Assembly: GCA_903854645.1 (NCBI GenBank)
Contig: CAINWY010000098.1
Location: 1-9,429 of the forward strand
Length of the DNA stretch: 9,429 nt
Direction: 5' to 3'
DNA from: an uncultured bacterium
GTDB taxonomy: Bacteria > Patescibacteriota > Minisyncoccia > Phycocordibacterales > UBA9973
The position numbers were made by a program, and so were the translations under genes. The notes under the pieces are model-generated. The model ran no database searches and was not told the origin of the DNA. It saw nothing but the letters and a program-made list of their open reading frames with translations. Below, piece after piece: positions 1 through 4,768 of the stretch. How positions within the stretch are numbered: position 1 is the first letter of the stretch; every line of letters begins with the position of its first letter.

Positions 1-32
1 ATCTAGAACACTAGATTAAAAGTGATTTTTTA

Positions 33-41
33 TGTTATTAT
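33..41 (+). promoter_or_regulatory. Extended -10 promoter of pth (leaderless type)
   Basis: TGT followed by TATTAT (hexamer 36-41) lies exactly 6 nt before the first ATG at 48. A TG dinucleotide one base before a TATAAT-like hexamer is the classical extended -10 element, which can work without a good -35 box; none is seen here. Transcription normally starts about 7 nt downstream of the hexamer, so the mRNA would begin at or next to the start codon. The same arrangement precedes four other genes in this window, which raises confidence in an A+T-rich region where single TATAAT matches mean little. Confidence 0.6.
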
Positions 42-47
42 AAATAT

Positions 48-635
48 ATGATGCTAATAGTAGGATTAGGAAACCCAGGACAAGAATATGAAAACACTCG
101 CCATAATAGCGGGAGGATTATTTTGGAGAAAATTGCAAAAGCAAATGATTTTTCAGATTGGAAAGATGATATGAAATCAAAATCTTTTCGATCAAAAGGA
201 GAATTAAATGGTGAGAAAATAGAATTTCTTTTACCAAATACTTTTATGAATAATTCAGGGAATGCAGTTTGTCAGATGATAGATAATCCGAAGAAATTGA
301 AAAATTTAGTCGTCGTCTATGACGATATGGATTTACCTGTAGGTACACTGAAAATTTCTTTTAATCGTAGTTCAGGCGGACATAATGGAGTGGAATCTAT
401 CATAAAGAAGGTAAAATCTCGTGAGTTTGTACGTATACGTATCGGAGTCTGTCCTGTCACTTCTACTGGTAAATTTAGGAAGCCAAAAGGGGAGGAAGCA
501 GTCCTTAAATTTTTACTCGGTGTTTTCAAAGAAGATGAGTTAAAAACCCTTAAAATGGAAGCCAAAAAGGTAGCTGAAATTATAGCCATGCTATCAAGTG
601 AAGGTAAGGATAAGGCAATGACACTATTTAATTAA
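48..635 (+). CDS. pth: Peptidyl-tRNA hydrolase
   Basis: This cytosolic esterase cleaves the ester bond of peptidyl-tRNAs released prematurely from ribosomes, recycling tRNA. The 195-residue length is normal for the bacterial Pth family. Family motifs are in order: GLGNPG at 6-11 with Asn9, TRHNSG at 17-22 with catalytic His19, FMNNSG at 66-71 with Asn68, the DD-DLP block around 92-96 with the catalytic acidic residue at 92/93, and SGGHNG at 109-114 with Asn113. These match Asn10, His20, Asn68, Asp93 and Asn114 of the E. coli enzyme. Two ATGs are in tandem at 48 and 51; the first is kept because the promoter spacing points to it and GLGNPG then sits at its usual place. There is no Shine-Dalgarno sequence. 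It converges on the S1-domain gene. The motif set is complete, so it should be active. Confidence 0.97.
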   Translation: MMLIVGLGNPGQEYENTRHNSGRIILEKIAKANDFSDWKDDMKSKSFRSKGELNGEKIEFLLPNTFMNNSGNAVCQMIDNPKKLKNLVVVYDDMDLPVGTLKISFNRSSGGHNGVESIIKKVKSREFVRIRIGVCPVTSTGKFRKPKGEEAVLKFLLGVFKEDELKTLKMEAKKVAEIIAMLSSEGKDKAMTLFN

Positions 636-655
636 TAATTAGGAATTAATAATTA
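630..655. repeat. A+T-rich 12-bp direct repeat after pth
   Basis: The 12-mer aattaataatta occurs at 630-641, across the pth stop codon, and again at 644-655, two bases later; shortened versions (aattaat, aattaag) continue to about 730. It could be slippage-generated low-complexity DNA or the degraded end of a small mobile element. Nothing indicates a function. Confidence 0.4.
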
Positions 656-678
656 AGAATTTTAAATTCAGATACCAT

Positions 679-715
679 AATAGCACCAAATTTACGAAGT
701 AAATTTGGTGCTATT
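679..715. terminator. Hairpin between convergent genes, probable bidirectional terminator
   Basis: A perfect 17-bp inverted repeat (679-695 and 699-715; left arm aatagcaccaaatttac) encloses a 3-nt gaa loop. It lies 43 nt after the pth stop and 31 nt past the stop of the convergent S1 gene, where a shared terminator is expected. The flanking T tracts are weak on both strands (tttaatt on plus, none clear on minus), so it is not a textbook intrinsic terminator. It may act mainly as a 3'-end stabilising stem for both transcripts. Confidence 0.65.
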
Positions 716-746
716 TAATTGGCAATTAATATTTTTTAAGTAGTAA

Positions 747-1883
747 TTATTTTACTTCTTCAATTTTCTTTTCACTATCTAGGTGAACTAAAGTCATTCT
801 CTGATCCTTTGGTTCAAATAGAGTTACCTGGAAGTTGTAAGTCTTTCCCATTTCAAGTGTCTTCTTTAACTTCTCTTCAGATCCAAAGCTTGAGTTGTGG
901 ACGAGTCCGGCAACACCTTGCTTGATAGATACGAGAGCTCCGTGCTTGTTGAATTTGATAACTACTCCTGAGACTATGTCTCCCTTCTTGAGTACTCCAT
1001 CAAATTCTTTCCAAGGATTTTCTTTCAAAGCTTTAATAGATAGAGAAATCTTTCCATCCTTTATATCAATTATTTTAGCTTTAACCTTTTCTCCTATTTT
1101 AAACATTGAGCGAGGATCCTCTACTAGACCCCAATCTATTTCAGATATGTGTACTAGTCCTTCTAGTCCTTCTTCAACCTTTAGGAATACTCCGAAGTCT
1201 ACGATTCCGGCAACAGTGCATTCTATCTCATCTCCGATTCCATACTTACCGATTATTTCTTTACGTTCCTCTGGATTATTGTCTTTTTCAGAGAAGATTA
1301 GCTTGCCTTCTTTTGGAAGTGCTGAGATCATAACTACACTGATTCTTTTACCAACGAGTGTCTTTAGAGCCTTAAGAATCTTGTCTTTATCAGAATCTTC
1401 TACGCGAGGGTAGTGTTCACTCTTAAGCTGTGAAGCAGGTAGGAATCCCGAGATACCCTGCCAATCAAGAATAAGTCCACCCTTGTTTGCCTCTTTGACT
1501 GTAAGTTCAAGTGCAATTTTGGATTTGATAGCTTTATCGGCTTCACTCCAGATAAGAGCTTGTTTTGCCTCTTTAAGTGAAAGCTCAATATAACCTTCAT
1601 CGTTATCTGTACCGACAACCTTTGCTTTCACAACATCACCGATATTTATCTTTTTGATTATATCTTTTGCATTTATGAATTCACGTCCATATATGATACC
1701 TGTTCCAAAAGGAGCGAGATCAATATAAACAGAAGATTTCTGTATAGAAATCACGGGTCCTTCTACTAATGCATCCATTTGTGGTGGGAGTTCTGCTTTA
1801 TCAAGCATCTTGCCAACACTTGAAAGCTCCAATTTTGCATGTTCTGCGATGCTTGAAATAACATCTTCATTTTCTTTTGTCAT
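747..1883 (-). CDS. rpsA: Small ribosomal subunit protein S1-like, four S1 RNA-binding domains
   Basis: The 378-residue protein carries four OB-fold S1 RNA-binding domains, at about residues 37-104, 121-200, 217-286 and 300-368. The third is the most canonical, with GDEIECTVAGIVDFGVF followed by GLEGLVHISEI and closing on KISLSIKAL. S1 binds mRNA at the 30S subunit and helps load transcripts with weak or no Shine-Dalgarno sequence. E. coli S1 has six domains; four-domain forms occur in many other phyla, so this is probably complete rather than truncated. The ATG at 1883 is followed by an acidic N-terminal region (about 1-36). No purine-rich ribosome-binding site is visible. A TGA-AATAAT box on the minus strand at 1934-1926 would give a leader of about 36 nt. 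The domain identity is certain; naming it the ribosomal protein rather than another S1-repeat RNA-binding protein is inference from length and repeat number. Confidence 0.88.
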   Translation of the reverse strand: MTKENEDVISSIAEHAKLELSSVGKMLDKAELPPQMDALVEGPVISIQKSSVYIDLAPFGTGIIYGREFINAKDIIKKINIGDVVKAKVVGTDNDEGYIELSLKEAKQALIWSEADKAIKSKIALELTVKEANKGGLILDWQGISGFLPASQLKSEHYPRVEDSDKDKILKALKTLVGKRISVVMISALPKEGKLIFSEKDNNPEERKEIIGKYGIGDEIECTVAGIVDFGVFLKVEEGLEGLVHISEIDWGLVEDPRSMFKIGEKVKAKIIDIKDGKISLSIKALKENPWKEFDGVLKKGDIVSGVVIKFNKHGALVSIKQGVAGLVHNSSFGSEEKLKKTLEMGKTYNFQVTLFEPKDQRMTLVHLDSEKKIEEVK

Positions 1884-1925
1884 AATAATTACTTAGTGCT
1901 TTCGAATCTCACATTGCATTTCTGC

Positions 1926-1934
1926 ATTATTTCA
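1926..1934 (-). promoter_or_regulatory. Possible extended -10 promoter of the S1 gene
   Basis: On the minus strand TGA followed by AATAAT (five of six matches to TATAAT) lies just downstream of the T tract ending the candidate small RNA. A start about 7 nt further on would give a leader of roughly 36 nt before the ATG at 1883. No convincing -35 box is seen. If the site is not used, the S1 gene would depend on read-through from the promoter at 2046-2074, and the intervening terminator would act as an attenuator. Confidence 0.35.
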
Positions 1935-1944
1935 TCTAGGAACT

Positions 1945-1964
1945 AAAAAAACCGCATTTTGCGG
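1945..1964 (-). terminator. Intrinsic terminator, minus strand
   Basis: Read on the minus strand, CCGCA and TGCGG (1964-1960 and 1956-1952) pair around a 3-nt AAA loop and are followed directly by seven Ts (1951-1945). This GC-rich stem plus T tract is the most canonical intrinsic terminator in the window, and it works only in the minus direction. It lies about 60 nt upstream of the S1 start codon, so it either ends a separate short transcript or attenuates S1 mRNA. Confidence 0.75.
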
Positions 1965-2039
1965 CGCAGTTTGAATTTCTTTGCTTTGTTTGGCCATCCA
2001 AATCAAGATAAAGGGTTAAATTCACACTGAACTGTTAAT
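1945..2039 (-). ncRNA. Candidate structured small RNA (about 95 nt), or S1 leader attenuator
   Basis: A minus-strand transcript from the promoter at 2046-2074 would start near 2039 and end in the T tract at 1945. It can fold into one long rod. The outer helix pairs 2029-2018 with 1978-1967 over 12 positions with a single G/A mismatch. Next, CTTT (2013-2010) pairs with AAAG (1987-1984), and an apical stem TTTGG/CCAAA (2002-1998 with 1993-1989) closes a 4-nt ATGG loop. The terminator hairpin follows after 2 nt. I recognise no known family: no SRP GNRA apical motif, no tmRNA features, and too short for 6S RNA. An open frame starting with ATG at 1997 encodes only 21 residues and ends with TGA, a stop unused by the nine complete genes here. 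Promoter, fold and terminator are seen in the sequence; expression and function are inferred. Confidence 0.5.
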
Positions 2040-2045
2040 AGAATT

Positions 2046-2074
2046 ACTATACTACAAAAGAGCATATGACGCAA
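2046..2074 (-). promoter_or_regulatory. Sigma-70-type promoter, minus strand, driving the candidate small RNA
   Basis: On the minus strand TTGCGT (2074-2069) and TATAGT (2051-2046) are separated by the optimal 17 nt. The -10 hexamer matches the consensus at five of six positions and the -35 at the conserved TTG. The predicted start is near 2039. It points away from the secreted-protein gene and toward the terminator at 1945-1964. Confidence 0.5.
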
Positions 2075-2100
2075 GTTAGGATAGTTGCCATTCTGTACTG

Positions 2101-2165
2101 TTGAATAAATTTAACAAAATTATATACTCCAGTAATTTGGGTTATATAAAATAATGAAGTACAAT
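2101..2165 (+). promoter_or_regulatory. Two possible tandem promoters before the secreted-protein gene
   Basis: The upstream candidate is TTGAAT (2101-2106), 16 nt, then TATACT (2123-2128), predicting a 5' leader of about 38 nt. The downstream one is TTGGGT (2137-2142), 17 nt, then TACAAT (2160-2165), 7 nt before the ATG at 2173, which would give a leaderless mRNA as for other genes here. Neither carries the TGN extension seen elsewhere. The region is very A+T-rich, so chance matches are likely and only one may be real. Confidence 0.4.
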
Positions 2166-2172
2166 ATAATAT

Positions 2173-2799
2173 ATGGAAAAATTTAATGCATCGGTGGAAG
2201 TATCTGGCTTGTCAAAAGCTATAAAATTATTAACATTAATTGTAGGATTAGGAATTTCTGGAAATTCAATGGCTCAGGAGAAAATGTCTCTAGAGCAATT
2301 AGTAAAGGATGCAAAACAATATGAATTAGCTATATCTCAAAAAGTAGTTGAAAAGGGGCAGTTAAGTTTATTAAATAATCATCCATCTGCTTCAATAAGT
2401 GGAGATTCAAGAATTTCTAAGGTAATTTATCGAGACGATAAACGAACTGAAATGTCAGGTATTTTGGCCGGGAAGGGGAATGTTTATTTTTTTGATAATA
2501 ATGCAGACGGAGAAGTAGACCTAGCATATATAGATAAAAATACAAATCCTGTAGATTTAGAAAAGGGAGTAATGAAAACACTCCTTGCAAGTGCTGGTAT
2601 AAGCCAGACAGAGCTTGATCTAAGTGATAGTGAATTAATGGATAAATTTGTATGTTTTAATCTTAATAAGAATGAAGTATACGATACTTCAGACCAGAGT
2701 ATTTCAAATATACCGGTGGAAGATCAAGAAAAGGTGAAAACGTCATTACAGGAAAAATTTAATAGTCTTTTAAAATCGAATTTAGAGCAAATTAAATAG
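2173..2799 (+). CDS. Secreted or membrane-anchored protein of unknown function with one aspartate-rich loop
   Basis: I do not recognise the family of this 208-residue protein. The N terminus resembles a Sec signal peptide with a long polar n-region (1-18, lysines at 15 and 18), a hydrophobic core at about 19-29 and a plausible signal-peptidase I site after Ala34 (NSMA/QE), so the mature part would act outside the membrane. It is acidic and probably helical at both ends (36-62 and 183-208). In the middle, after VYFF, comes DNNADGEVD at 108-116. This resembles the calcium-binding loops of EF-hand, dockerin and thrombospondin type-3 repeats, but it is a single copy and the usual acidic residue at loop position 12 is a tyrosine, so calcium binding is only a suggestion. 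The only cysteine is Cys161. There is no ribosome-binding site. It ends in TAG, just before the transposase palindrome. Confidence 0.75.
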   Translation: MEKFNASVEVSGLSKAIKLLTLIVGLGISGNSMAQEKMSLEQLVKDAKQYELAISQKVVEKGQLSLLNNHPSASISGDSRISKVIYRDDKRTEMSGILAGKGNVYFFDNNADGEVDLAYIDKNTNPVDLEKGVMKTLLASAGISQTELDLSDSELMDKFVCFNLNKNEVYDTSDQSISNIPVEDQEKVKTSLQEKFNSLLKSNLEQIK

Positions 2800-2816
2800 A
2801 GAATATATTTTATATT

Positions 2817-2855
2817 AATCCCCCAGATAGAGGTCTCGCCTCTATCTGGGGGATT
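2817..2855. repeat. REP-like palindrome, copy 1 (before the transposase)
   Basis: A perfect 17-bp inverted repeat (2817-2833 and 2839-2855; left arm aatcccccagatagagg) encloses a 5-nt tctcg loop. Its central 21 nt (2826-2846) match copy 2 at 19 of 21 positions. It lies 18 nt after the stop of the secreted-protein gene and ends 7 nt before the transposase promoter. RAYT transposases typically act on palindromic hairpins flanking their own gene, so this is probably a transposase substrate. It could also end transcription of the upstream gene, although no T tract follows. Confidence 0.8.
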
Positions 2856-2862
2856 TGAGTTG

Positions 2863-2871
2863 TGGTATGAT
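2863..2871 (+). promoter_or_regulatory. Extended -10 promoter of the transposase gene (leaderless type)
   Basis: TGG followed by TATGAT (2866-2871) lies 6 nt before the ATG at 2878, the same spacing as for pth, the beta-lactamase-fold gene and the methyltransferase gene. Any -35 contacts would fall on the right arm of palindrome copy 1, so a protein bound there, or the extruded hairpin, could affect transposase expression. That effect is inferred. Confidence 0.55.
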
Positions 2872-2877
2872 AAAGAT

Positions 2878-3603
2878 ATGAGCTTAAGAAGGCAACCTTT
2901 AATAACAGGGCAGATGTATCATATCTATAATCGCGGTGTAGACAAACGCGATATTTTTACCGACAAAAATGATATTTACCGTTTTGTTGAAAGCATCAAA
3001 GAATTCAACAGAATAGGAGTAATAAATAGCATTTCTAATTTTCGTAAATCTAACCAGATAGAGCTTTCGCCTCTATCTGGTTTAAAATTAAAAGAAAAAG
3101 AACCCTTAGTAGAAATTATCGGATATTGTTTTAATCCAAATCATTTCCATTTAATTTTAAAGCAATCAGTTGATGGTGGAATATCTAAATTTATGCAAAA
3201 ACTGATAGGAGGATATACTTACTATTTTAATGTAAAAAATTCTAGATCTGGGTCCTTGCTTCAGGGTATTTTTAAATCACAATTGATAATAAATCAAGGT
3301 TATTTTAACAAATTAATAGGTTATGTGAATAAAAATTATTTAATTCATAGTATCCCTGAAAATAAAAATGATTTAGTTTTTTCAGGTGATTTTGAATATG
3401 AAAATAATAAAGTTAATATAATCTCTAAAAAAGAGGGTGAAAATATTTTAGAAATTTTTGGTGGTGTGAATAAATTTAAAAAACACTGCGATGAAATAGT
3501 TTCTATTATTAGTGAAGAAAGAGGCAAGAAATCTTTATTAGAGGATGAGAATTTAAATGTAGTAATAGAAAGTTTACCGGATAGAGGCGAAAGCTCTATC
3601 TAG
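2878..3603 (+). CDS. Y1/HUH transposase, IS200-like, REP-associated (RAYT) type
   Basis: The 241-residue protein belongs to the Y1 transposase (IS200-like) superfamily, which nicks and rejoins single-stranded DNA at hairpins through a 5'-phosphotyrosine. The N terminus has the RAYT-like start QMYHIYNRGVDKRDIF (12-27), and GYCFNPNHFHLIL (82-94) contains the HUH motif with metal ligands His89 and His91. A conserved block follows (YTYYFN 113-118, GSLLQGIFKS 125-134). Tyr149 in YVNKNY, 58 residues after His91, is the likely nucleophile by position, not proven. An in-frame TTG at 2860 would add six residues, but ATG 2878 fits the promoter and the usual family start. Palindrome copy 2 is read through in frame as residues about 59-68, just before the HUH strand, and copy 3 encodes the last residues and the TAG stop. 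No partner gene such as tnpB is present. The frame is intact, so it may be active. Confidence 0.88.
   Translation: MSLRRQPLITGQMYHIYNRGVDKRDIFTDKNDIYRFVESIKEFNRIGVINSISNFRKSNQIELSPLSGLKLKEKEPLVEIIGYCFNPNHFHLILKQSVDGGISKFMQKLIGGYTYYFNVKNSRSGSLLQGIFKSQLIINQGYFNKLIGYVNKNYLIHSIPENKNDLVFSGDFEYENNKVNIISKKEGENILEIFGGVNKFKKHCDEIVSIISEERGKKSLLEDENLNVVIESLPDRGESSI
3052..3082. repeat. REP-like palindrome, copy 2 (inside the transposase gene)
   Basis: A perfect 12-bp inverted repeat (3052-3063 and 3071-3082; left arm aaccagatagag) encloses a 7-nt ctttcgc loop. Its core at 3057-3077 is the exact reverse complement of copy 3 over 21 nt and matches copy 1 at 19 of 21. It is translated in frame as NQIELSPLSG and lies in the linker before the HUH strand, a place likely to tolerate an insertion. 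Confidence 0.8.
3577..3603. repeat. REP-like palindrome, copy 3 (across the transposase stop codon, inverted)
   Basis: The core at 3580-3600 is an exact 21-nt reverse complement of copy 2. Seven pairs form without mismatch (gatagag with ctctatc), continued by a G-T wobble, one mismatch and a C-G pair, around gcgaaag. GCGAAAGC-type DNA hairpins are known to be unusually stable. The TAG stop of the transposase (3601-3603) falls inside the right arm. With copies 1 and 2 in one orientation and copy 3 in the other, the gene is bracketed by inverted copies. Confidence 0.75.
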
Positions 3604-3669
3604 GGATTTGGGGAGTTTTGGGTGTGTTTATTCTATTTTGAGTATTTCTCTTCCTTTTTTATTTATTTT

Positions 3670-3678
3670 TGGTATAAT
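3670..3678 (+). promoter_or_regulatory. Extended -10 promoter of the beta-lactamase-fold gene (leaderless type)
   Basis: TGG followed by a perfect TATAAT (3673-3678) lies 6 nt before the ATG at 3685. No clear -35 box is seen upstream in the T-rich stretch. The position excludes the in-frame upstream start at 3622 for a transcript begun here, because the mRNA would start near 3685. This is probably the promoter of the whole run through gyrA. Confidence 0.65.
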
Positions 3679-3684
3679 ATAAAT

Positions 3685-4311
3685 ATGATTATCACATACC
3701 TAGGCAAGCAGTATTTCAAAATTCAGCAGGGGAATTTAGTAACAGCAATAAACCCTATAAGTAAAGATTCAAAGTTGGACATTAAAGGAGGGCGTTTTGG
3801 TTCTGATAAAGCACTTTCTACAAAAAATCAACCAGATTATAATGTTTTAGATATGGTGTCACATGGTGACAACGTTCCTTTTGAAGTGAGGGGTCCCGGT
3901 GATTACGAGATAAAAGGTATTTTTATAAAAGGTATTATGACGGAGACAACCCTAGGTGAAAAGAAATTTATAAATACAATTTATTCACTTACTATTGAAA
4001 ATATTTCTATATGTTTTCTCGGTTGTATGTCCAATAGTAAAATTACAGCCGAAATCAGGGGTCAGATAGCTTCACCAGATATATTGTTTGTCCCAATTGG
4101 AAATCATGATCTACTCGATCCCGCAGAGGCTTACAAGCTAGCGGTATCTCTTGAGCCAAAGGTTATAATACCGATGGATTATGATGAAAAGACACTTAAG
4201 ATGTTCCTTAAAGAGGGTGGCCAAGACAAGGTGACACCAATAGATAAGTTTACAATTAAAGCAAAGGAATTAATTGGCCGTGAAGGTGAAATCGTAGTAT
4301 TATCAAGTTAA
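3685..4311 (+). CDS. Metallo-beta-lactamase-fold protein, UlaG-like, apparently without zinc ligands
   Basis: The 208-residue protein resembles the UlaG-like (COG2220, Lactamase_B_3) branch of the metallo-beta-lactamase fold. It opens with MIITYLGKQYFKIQQGN and has PGDYEIKGIFIKGI (71-84), ISICFLG (107-113), ILFVPIGN (133-140) with a following DPAEA, and PKVIIPMDYD (158-167). In active relatives these strands carry a HxHxDH motif and a final His in the I-P-M-H-Y segment. Here the expected HxHxDH region reads MVSHGDNVPF (57-66), with one His and no motif, and the final His is Asp165. The zinc site therefore looks lost, so it is probably non-hydrolytic or uses other chemistry; the cellular role is unknown. 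An in-frame start at 3622 adds 21 hydrophobic residues but lies upstream of the predicted mRNA start, so 3685 is chosen. It is 57 nt upstream of the next gene, probably co-transcribed. Confidence 0.78.
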   Translation: MIITYLGKQYFKIQQGNLVTAINPISKDSKLDIKGGRFGSDKALSTKNQPDYNVLDMVSHGDNVPFEVRGPGDYEIKGIFIKGIMTETTLGEKKFINTIYSLTIENISICFLGCMSNSKITAEIRGQIASPDILFVPIGNHDLLDPAEAYKLAVSLEPKVIIPMDYDEKTLKMFLKEGGQDKVTPIDKFTIKAKELIGREGEIVVLSS

Positions 4312-4346
4312 TAATAAGAATCGGCCCCGCTAAATGGACGGTTGCG

Positions 4347-4355
4347 TGGCATAAT
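4347..4355 (+). promoter_or_regulatory. Possible extended -10 box before the small membrane-protein gene
   Basis: TGG followed by CATAAT (five of six matches) lies 13 nt before the ATG at 4369, which would leave a leader of about 7 nt. The spacing differs from the 6-8 nt seen for five other genes. It may be a secondary promoter for this gene and gyrA, or chance. Confidence 0.3.
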
Positions 4356-4368
4356 TTCTCAAAATTAT

Positions 4369-4767
4369 ATGCGTCAATATATAAAGAAAATACAATCAAA
4401 GAGTGAAGATACTCGCAAGCTTATATTTTTAGGCTCTATGATTGCCTCGATGTCATTTGTCACGTTTATTTGGGTTTATAATTTAGACACTAAATTCTCA
4501 GATCCTAAAATTAAACAGCAAGCCAACGAAGACATTAAACCATTCAAATTATTTTCTAGCTCTATTTCCGGAACTTATAAAGATATCAGTGCAAGTGTAG
4601 GTAAAGCTTCAGTAACGAATGATATTCAAAAAGAAATTAATGCGATTTCTGTATCTCCATCGGAAGTAATACCTGTTATTCCATCAGACGAGACATCAGA
4701 GGATACAATAGATTTAACATCACCAATTTCATCAGATTTAACACCTATAGAAAACAACAACCAATAA
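4369..4767 (+). CDS. Small single-span membrane protein of unknown function, upstream of gyrA
   Basis: I do not recognise a family. The 132 residues comprise a basic N terminus (RQYIKKIQSKSEDTRK, 2-17), one hydrophobic segment at about 18-37 (LIFLGSMIASMSFVTFIWVY) and an 95-residue C-terminal part rich in Ser, Ile, Pro, Thr, Asp and Glu that becomes low-complexity and acidic after about 95. The positive-inside rule suggests a short cytoplasmic N terminus and an external, probably disordered tail. An in-frame TTG at 4342 would add nine residues; ATG 4369 is preferred because the positive flank then directly precedes the membrane segment. The stop lies one base before the gyrA start, so the two are almost certainly co-transcribed and possibly translationally coupled. 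A role for a membrane-anchored tail next to gyrase cannot be deduced. Confidence 0.75.
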   Translation: MRQYIKKIQSKSEDTRKLIFLGSMIASMSFVTFIWVYNLDTKFSDPKIKQQANEDIKPFKLFSSSISGTYKDISASVGKASVTNDIQKEINAISVSPSEVIPVIPSDETSEDTIDLTSPISSDLTPIENNNQ

Positions 4768-4768
4768 T

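Noticed and set aside
1..31. Small inverted repeat atctag/ctagat at the window start followed by a T run, as a terminator of an upstream gene
   Set aside because: The stem is only 6 bp, its left arm may be cut by the window edge, and the T run begins 9 nt after the stem.
895..1413. Plus-strand 172-codon open frame opposite the S1-domain gene
   Set aside because: It lies wholly antisense to a gene with four clear S1 domains, its translation is rich in Ser, Pro and Ile without domain pattern, and it has no promoter or start signal. The same applies to the 180-codon minus frame at 6445-6987 opposite gyrA.
1932..1997. Minus-strand 21-codon open frame beginning ATG GCC AAA inside the candidate small RNA
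   Set aside because: It has no ribosome-binding site and no promoter at the leaderless spacing, it ends in TGA, which no complete gene here uses, and its codons form the terminator stem. A leader peptide is possible but unsupported.
2817..3604. The three palindromes as a CRISPR array
   Set aside because: There are only three copies, with unequal spacing of about 230 and 525 bp, mixed orientation, and coding sequence of the transposase between them. No cas gene is present.
3622..3684. N-terminal extension of the beta-lactamase-fold protein from an upstream in-frame GTG
   Set aside because: The 21 extra residues are low-complexity, rich in Phe and Tyr, and encoded upstream of and across the TGG-TATAAT promoter. 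The family normally starts at MIITYLG.
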